Of a stretch of 64,000 nt of DNA, positions 61,393 to 64,000 are shown one piece after another. The translations under genes were made by a program, and so were the position numbers. Each line of letters starts with the position of its first letter. The stretch's first letter is position 1. Below the pieces are notes generated by a model that saw only the letters and a list, made by a program, of their open reading frames with translations, was not told where the DNA came from and searched no databases. This DNA is from Saccharopolyspora spinosa NRRL 18395 (GTDB lineage Bacteria; Actinomycetota; Actinomycetes; Mycobacteriales; Pseudonocardiaceae), in the NCBI RefSeq assembly GCF_000194155.1, contig NZ_GL877878.1:918974-982973 (forward strand), written 5' to 3'.

Positions 61393-62217
61393 CTACCCGC
61401 CACGGGTGCGGATCACCGCCACCGGGCACGGTGCGTGGTGCAGGACGCCGTTGGCGACCGAGCCGAGAAGCAGTCCCGCGAAGCCACCACGGCCGCGGTG
61501 ACCGACCACGAGCAGCTGGGCCTGCCAGGCGGCCTCGCACAGCGTCGCGACGGGGTGCTGGTTGGCCACCTCGCGCCGCACCGTGACGTCCGGGTAATCC
61601 GCGCACCAGCCGGAGAGCTGTTCGGCGAGGTGCAGGTCGGCCCGGTTCTGGATCTCCTGCCGGTCGGGCAGGGGGTAGGTGCCGACGGTGAAGAAAGCAT
61701 CGGGCAGCGCCTGCACCGCGATCAGGCCGGTGTGCCGCCGGTTCGCGGCGTCGAAGGCGTAGTGCACCGCGACGTGGCTGCCCGGCGAGTTGTCGACACC
61801 GACGACGACCGGGCCTGACGCCGCTGCGTCACCGCGCACCACGACGACCGGGCTGCGGGCGTGCGCGGCCACCGAAGTGCTGATCGCGCCGAGCAACACG
61901 TCCCGGAAGACGCCGTGCCCGCGAGAACCGACGACGACCAGCTGGGCGCTTTCGGAGCGGTGGACCAGCTCTTCGGCCGGGTGTCCGACGGCGACCTCAT
62001 CGGTGATCGTCAGATCGGGCCGCTCGCGATGGCAGCGCTCGGCGATGTCGCGGACCGCCTGCTTGGCGAACCCCTCCCGCGCCGGATCGTCGTTGACCAC
62101 GACCAGGTGCACCGGAACGGCCAGCCGCGTCGCCTCGGCGGTGGCCCACCGCGCCGCCTGCGCTGACGATTCCGAACCGTCGACTCCCACCACGACCGAC
62201 TGCTTCGTCCTGGCCAT
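61393..62217 (-). CDS. Tandem universal stress protein (two UspA domains)
   Basis: A 274-residue protein of two Usp domains. The first (about 6-140) starts SVVVGVDGSESSAQAARWA and ends with the ATP-binding GSRGHGVFRDVLLGAIS. The second (about 150-270) starts PVVVGVDNSPGSHVAVHYA and ends GHRGRGGFAGLLLGSVANG. Such proteins respond to stress, dormancy or energy state in actinobacteria. ATG 62217, with GAGGGGG upstream. Divergent from threonine dehydratase. Confidence 0.92.
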   Translation of the reverse strand: MARTKQSVVVGVDGSESSAQAARWATAEATRLAVPVHLVVVNDDPAREGFAKQAVRDIAERCHRERPDLTITDEVAVGHPAEELVHRSESAQLVVVGSRGHGVFRDVLLGAISTSVAAHARSPVVVVRGDAAASGPVVVGVDNSPGSHVAVHYAFDAANRRHTGLIAVQALPDAFFTVGTYPLPDRQEIQNRADLHLAEQLSGWCADYPDVTVRREVANQHPVATLCEAAWQAQLLVVGHRGRGGFAGLLLGSVANGVLHHAPCPVAVIRTRGG

Positions 62218-62325
62218 TTCCGACCGCCCCCTCAGCACCACCATGCGCATCCGCCAGCGTGCGGTAGTAGGGCCGATGGGCCCCGCGCCGACACACCCGA
62301 ACGGAGGCTTGCCGACCAGCGCATT

Positions 62326-62331
62326 TAGTAT
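62326..62331 (+). promoter_or_regulatory. Leaderless-type -10 before ilvA
   Basis: TAGTAT ends six bases before the GTG at 62338, with no ribosome site between. This supports GTG 62338 over the adjacent TTG. Confidence 0.5.
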
Positions 62332-62337
62332 CGGTTG

Positions 62338-63588
62338 GTGTCCGATGAGCTGACTCCCGCAGCGATCTTCCGCGCCGGTACCCGCCTGCGGCAGGTGGTT
62401 CGGCGAACTCCGTTGGAAACGAGCAGCCGCCTGACCGGCGAACTTGGCATCCCGGTTCGGTTCAAGCGGGAGGATCTGCAGGTCTGCCGCTCCTACAAGG
62501 TGCGCGGCGCGTACAACCTGATCTCCTCGCTCGACGCCGGCGAGCGCGAGCGCGGGGTGGTGTGCGCGAGCGCCGGCAACCACGCGCAAGGCGTGGCGTT
62601 CGCCTGCCGCGAGCTGAAGATCAAGGGCCGGGTGCACCTGCCTGCGAACACGCCTCGGCAGAAGCGCCGGCGGATCGCCGAGATCGGCGGCGCATGGGTC
62701 GAGCCGGTGATCACGGGCAGCTCCTTCGACGAGGCCAGCGCGGCGTCCAAAGCGGACAGCGAGCGCACCGGTGCGGTCTACGTGCACCCCTTCGACGATC
62801 CGCGGACCATTGCCGGGCAGGGCACGGTCGGACTGGAGATCGCGGAGCAGCACGACGGCCCGATCGACACCGTGATCGTCCCGGTCGGCGGCGGTGGGCT
62901 GCTGGCCGGCGTGGTGCTGTGGCTCAAGGAGCATTTCCCCGAGGTGCGGGTGATCGGCGCCGAGCCGGCCGGGGCGGCCAGCATGCGCGCCGCTCTGGAC
63001 CACGGCGGGCCGATCGCCCTGCCGTCGGTGGACACCTTCGTCGACGGCGCTGCGGTCGGGCGCGTCGGCGAAGCCGGCTTCCGCGTGGTGCGCGAACTGG
63101 TCGACGAACTGGTGGCGGTGCCCGAAGGCGCGGTGTGCACCGAGATGATCGAGCTGTACCAGACCGAGGGGATCATTGCCGAGCCCGCCGGGGCGCTGGC
63201 CAGCGCGGCGGCCCGGCTGCCGCTGGTGCGCCCGCCCCGGGGACCGGTGGTGTGCGTGGTTTCCGGCGGCAACAACGACCTCAGCCGCTACGGCGAGGTC
63301 GTCGAACGCTCGTTGGTGCACGAAGGACTCCGGCACTACTTCCTGGTCACGTTCCCGCAGGAGCCGGGAGCGCTGCGGCACTTCCTGGACGATGTGCTCG
63401 ACGACGGCCAGGACATCGTCGCGTTCGAGTACGTGAAGAAGAACAACAGGGAGACCGGCCCGGCGCTGGTCGGCATCGAGCTCGACCGCGCCGACGAACT
63501 GCACGGTCTGCTGACGCGGATGAAGGGCTCCCCGCTGCAGATCGAGCAGGTCTCCCCGGGCTCCCCGCTGTTCTCGTTCCTGGTCTGA
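62338..63588 (+). CDS. ilvA: Threonine ammonia-lyase
   Basis: A 416-residue PLP enzyme, shorter than biosynthetic E. coli IlvA. The PLP lysine is in CRSYKVRGAYNL, the cofactor loop is CASAGNHAQG, and VPVGGGGLLAG binds phosphate. The C-terminus has one ACT-like segment (YFLVTFPQEPGALRHFLDDV) as in the actinobacterial type. It deaminates threonine to 2-oxobutyrate for isoleucine. Likely transcribed leaderless. Confidence 0.92.
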   Translation: MSDELTPAAIFRAGTRLRQVVRRTPLETSSRLTGELGIPVRFKREDLQVCRSYKVRGAYNLISSLDAGERERGVVCASAGNHAQGVAFACRELKIKGRVHLPANTPRQKRRRIAEIGGAWVEPVITGSSFDEASAASKADSERTGAVYVHPFDDPRTIAGQGTVGLEIAEQHDGPIDTVIVPVGGGGLLAGVVLWLKEHFPEVRVIGAEPAGAASMRAALDHGGPIALPSVDTFVDGAAVGRVGEAGFRVVRELVDELVAVPEGAVCTEMIELYQTEGIIAEPAGALASAAARLPLVRPPRGPVVCVVSGGNNDLSRYGEVVERSLVHEGLRHYFLVTFPQEPGALRHFLDDVLDDGQDIVAFEYVKKNNRETGPALVGIELDRADELHGLLTRMKGSPLQIEQVSPGSPLFSFLV

Positions 63589-63619
63589 TCTGGCTGTTGC
63601 CGCGTGCCGGGCGGTGCTG

Positions 63620-63715
63620 CGCCGTTAGGCGTTGTCGCCGGCAGGCTGATGGTGAAGGTCGCGCCCAGGCCCACCCGGGTTCCGGGTACACGCGGAGTTT
63701 CCGGCATCGGCCTGG
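63620..63715 (-). pseudogene. Possible sensor kinase C-terminal remnant
   Basis: GLGATFTISLPATTPNG on the minus strand resembles the final strand of a histidine-kinase ATPase domain (GxGATFTVxLP). The rest of the domain is absent. Between it and the last gene a short stretch VDTSGEDGERDLLLQHLIDD is protein-like but unassigned. Confidence 0.4.
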
Positions 63716-63811
63716 GCTAGGTCCTGCAGTCGTCGATCAGGTGCTGCAACAGCAGGTCGCGTTCGCCGTCCTCGCCGGAGGTGTCCACAAGGGATAGTTC
63801 ACTGTGTTTGA

Positions 63812-64000
63812 TCAGGTGGGTTGGGCTCCGGTGCTCAGGAGAATCGCGACGTCGAGCAGGGCGACGAGGACGACGGCGTGGAACGCGGTGCGGGAACCCG
63901 GGCGGCGGCCGAGCACGAGACCAGCACCGAGCACGGCCGCCGCCAGCGGCAGGATCACCCATGAAACGTCCACCAACGTCGCTGACGCGGCCAGGACCAG
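63812..64000 (-). CDS. Partial membrane protein, C-terminal end
   Basis: The last 63 residues of a protein whose start lies beyond the window. Two membrane segments are visible (VSWVILPLAAAVLGAGLVLG and AFHAVVLVALLDVAILL) with a basic loop GRRPGSRT between. It ends at a stop at 63812-63814. No family can be named from this piece. Confidence 0.55.
   Translation of the reverse strand: MVLAASATLVDVSWVILPLAAAVLGAGLVLGRRPGSRTAFHAVVLVALLDVAILLSTGAQPT

Noticed and set aside
1-64000. tRNA, rRNA, CRISPR, prophage or transposon
   Set aside because: No cloverleaf-like clusters, regular spaced repeats, integrases or transposases were recognised; a tRNA scan and an insertion-sequence search would settle it.

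Overview
The window is very GC-rich, gene-dense chromosomal DNA from a high-GC actinobacterium. The gene families (yrbE/mce operon with fadD, actinobacterial hpnCDE/shc/hpnGH hopanoid genes, DUF5313, GPP34, pca and lut operons, many GTG starts and 4-base ATGA/GTGA overlaps) point to a mycelial member of the Pseudonocardiaceae, most like Saccharopolyspora or a relative. That placement is inference. I see no rRNA, tRNA, CRISPR array, integrase, transposase or prophage.

Layout. 1-8.6 kb: HtrA-like protease, FetB-like permease, a shredded sensor kinase, a tartrate/isopropylmalate-type dehydrogenase, a PHP phosphoesterase, a MarR regulator with a clear operator, an ABC exporter and a GPP34 protein. 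8.7-12.6 kb: APC amino-acid permease, acetyltransferase, an amidohydrolase remnant and a flavin monooxygenase. 12.7-16.4 kb: lactate oxidation operon lutABC with a divergent GntR/FadR regulator and an operator. 16.4-22.7 kb: complete protocatechuate operon pcaIJHGBDC plus IclR regulator, with a promoter and a PcaR-like box. 22.8-29 kb: two NUDIX genes, a DUF3048 lipoprotein, a CapA-like phosphatase and a stand-alone ribonucleotide-reductase-like TSCPD protein, mixed with broken acetyltransferase, TetR and lipase genes and an 88-bp tandem repeat. 29-32 kb: M19 dipeptidase and an MpaB-type oxygenase coupled to its TetR regulator. 32-43.4 kb: a lipid/steroid importer operon (fadD, tetR, yrbEA-B, mceA-F, Mce-associated protein).

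43.8-51.4 kb is a hopanoid operon (hpnC, hpnD, hpnE, polyprenyl synthase, shc, hpnG, hpnH). As read here shc is frameshifted with about 11 codons missing, and hpnD runs in frame into hpnE. Facing it is a three-gene operon (51.4-55.4 kb) whose first gene encodes one 791-residue protein joining a GT28/MGDG-synthase-like glycosyltransferase to a complete WS/DGAT acyltransferase. It is followed by a DMT-type transporter (one base missing) and a short-chain dehydrogenase. This is the most novel-looking system in the window and may make an acylated glycolipid. 55.5-64 kb: beta-carbonic anhydrase, ChrB-like protein, a frameshifted MFS transporter, an LCP cell-wall ligase, acetyltransferase, DUF5313 protein, tandem universal stress protein and threonine dehydratase.

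The genes work mainly in carbon scavenging (lactate, protocatechuate, imported lipids) and in envelope and lipid chemistry (hopanoids, glycolipid/acyl-lipid operon, LCP protein). Several genes appear to be read from leaderless transcripts, with a TANNNT hexamer 6-7 bases before an ATG or GTG. Broken genes are unusually common. Some may be sequencing indels, and some, such as the shc and lipase deletions, look real.
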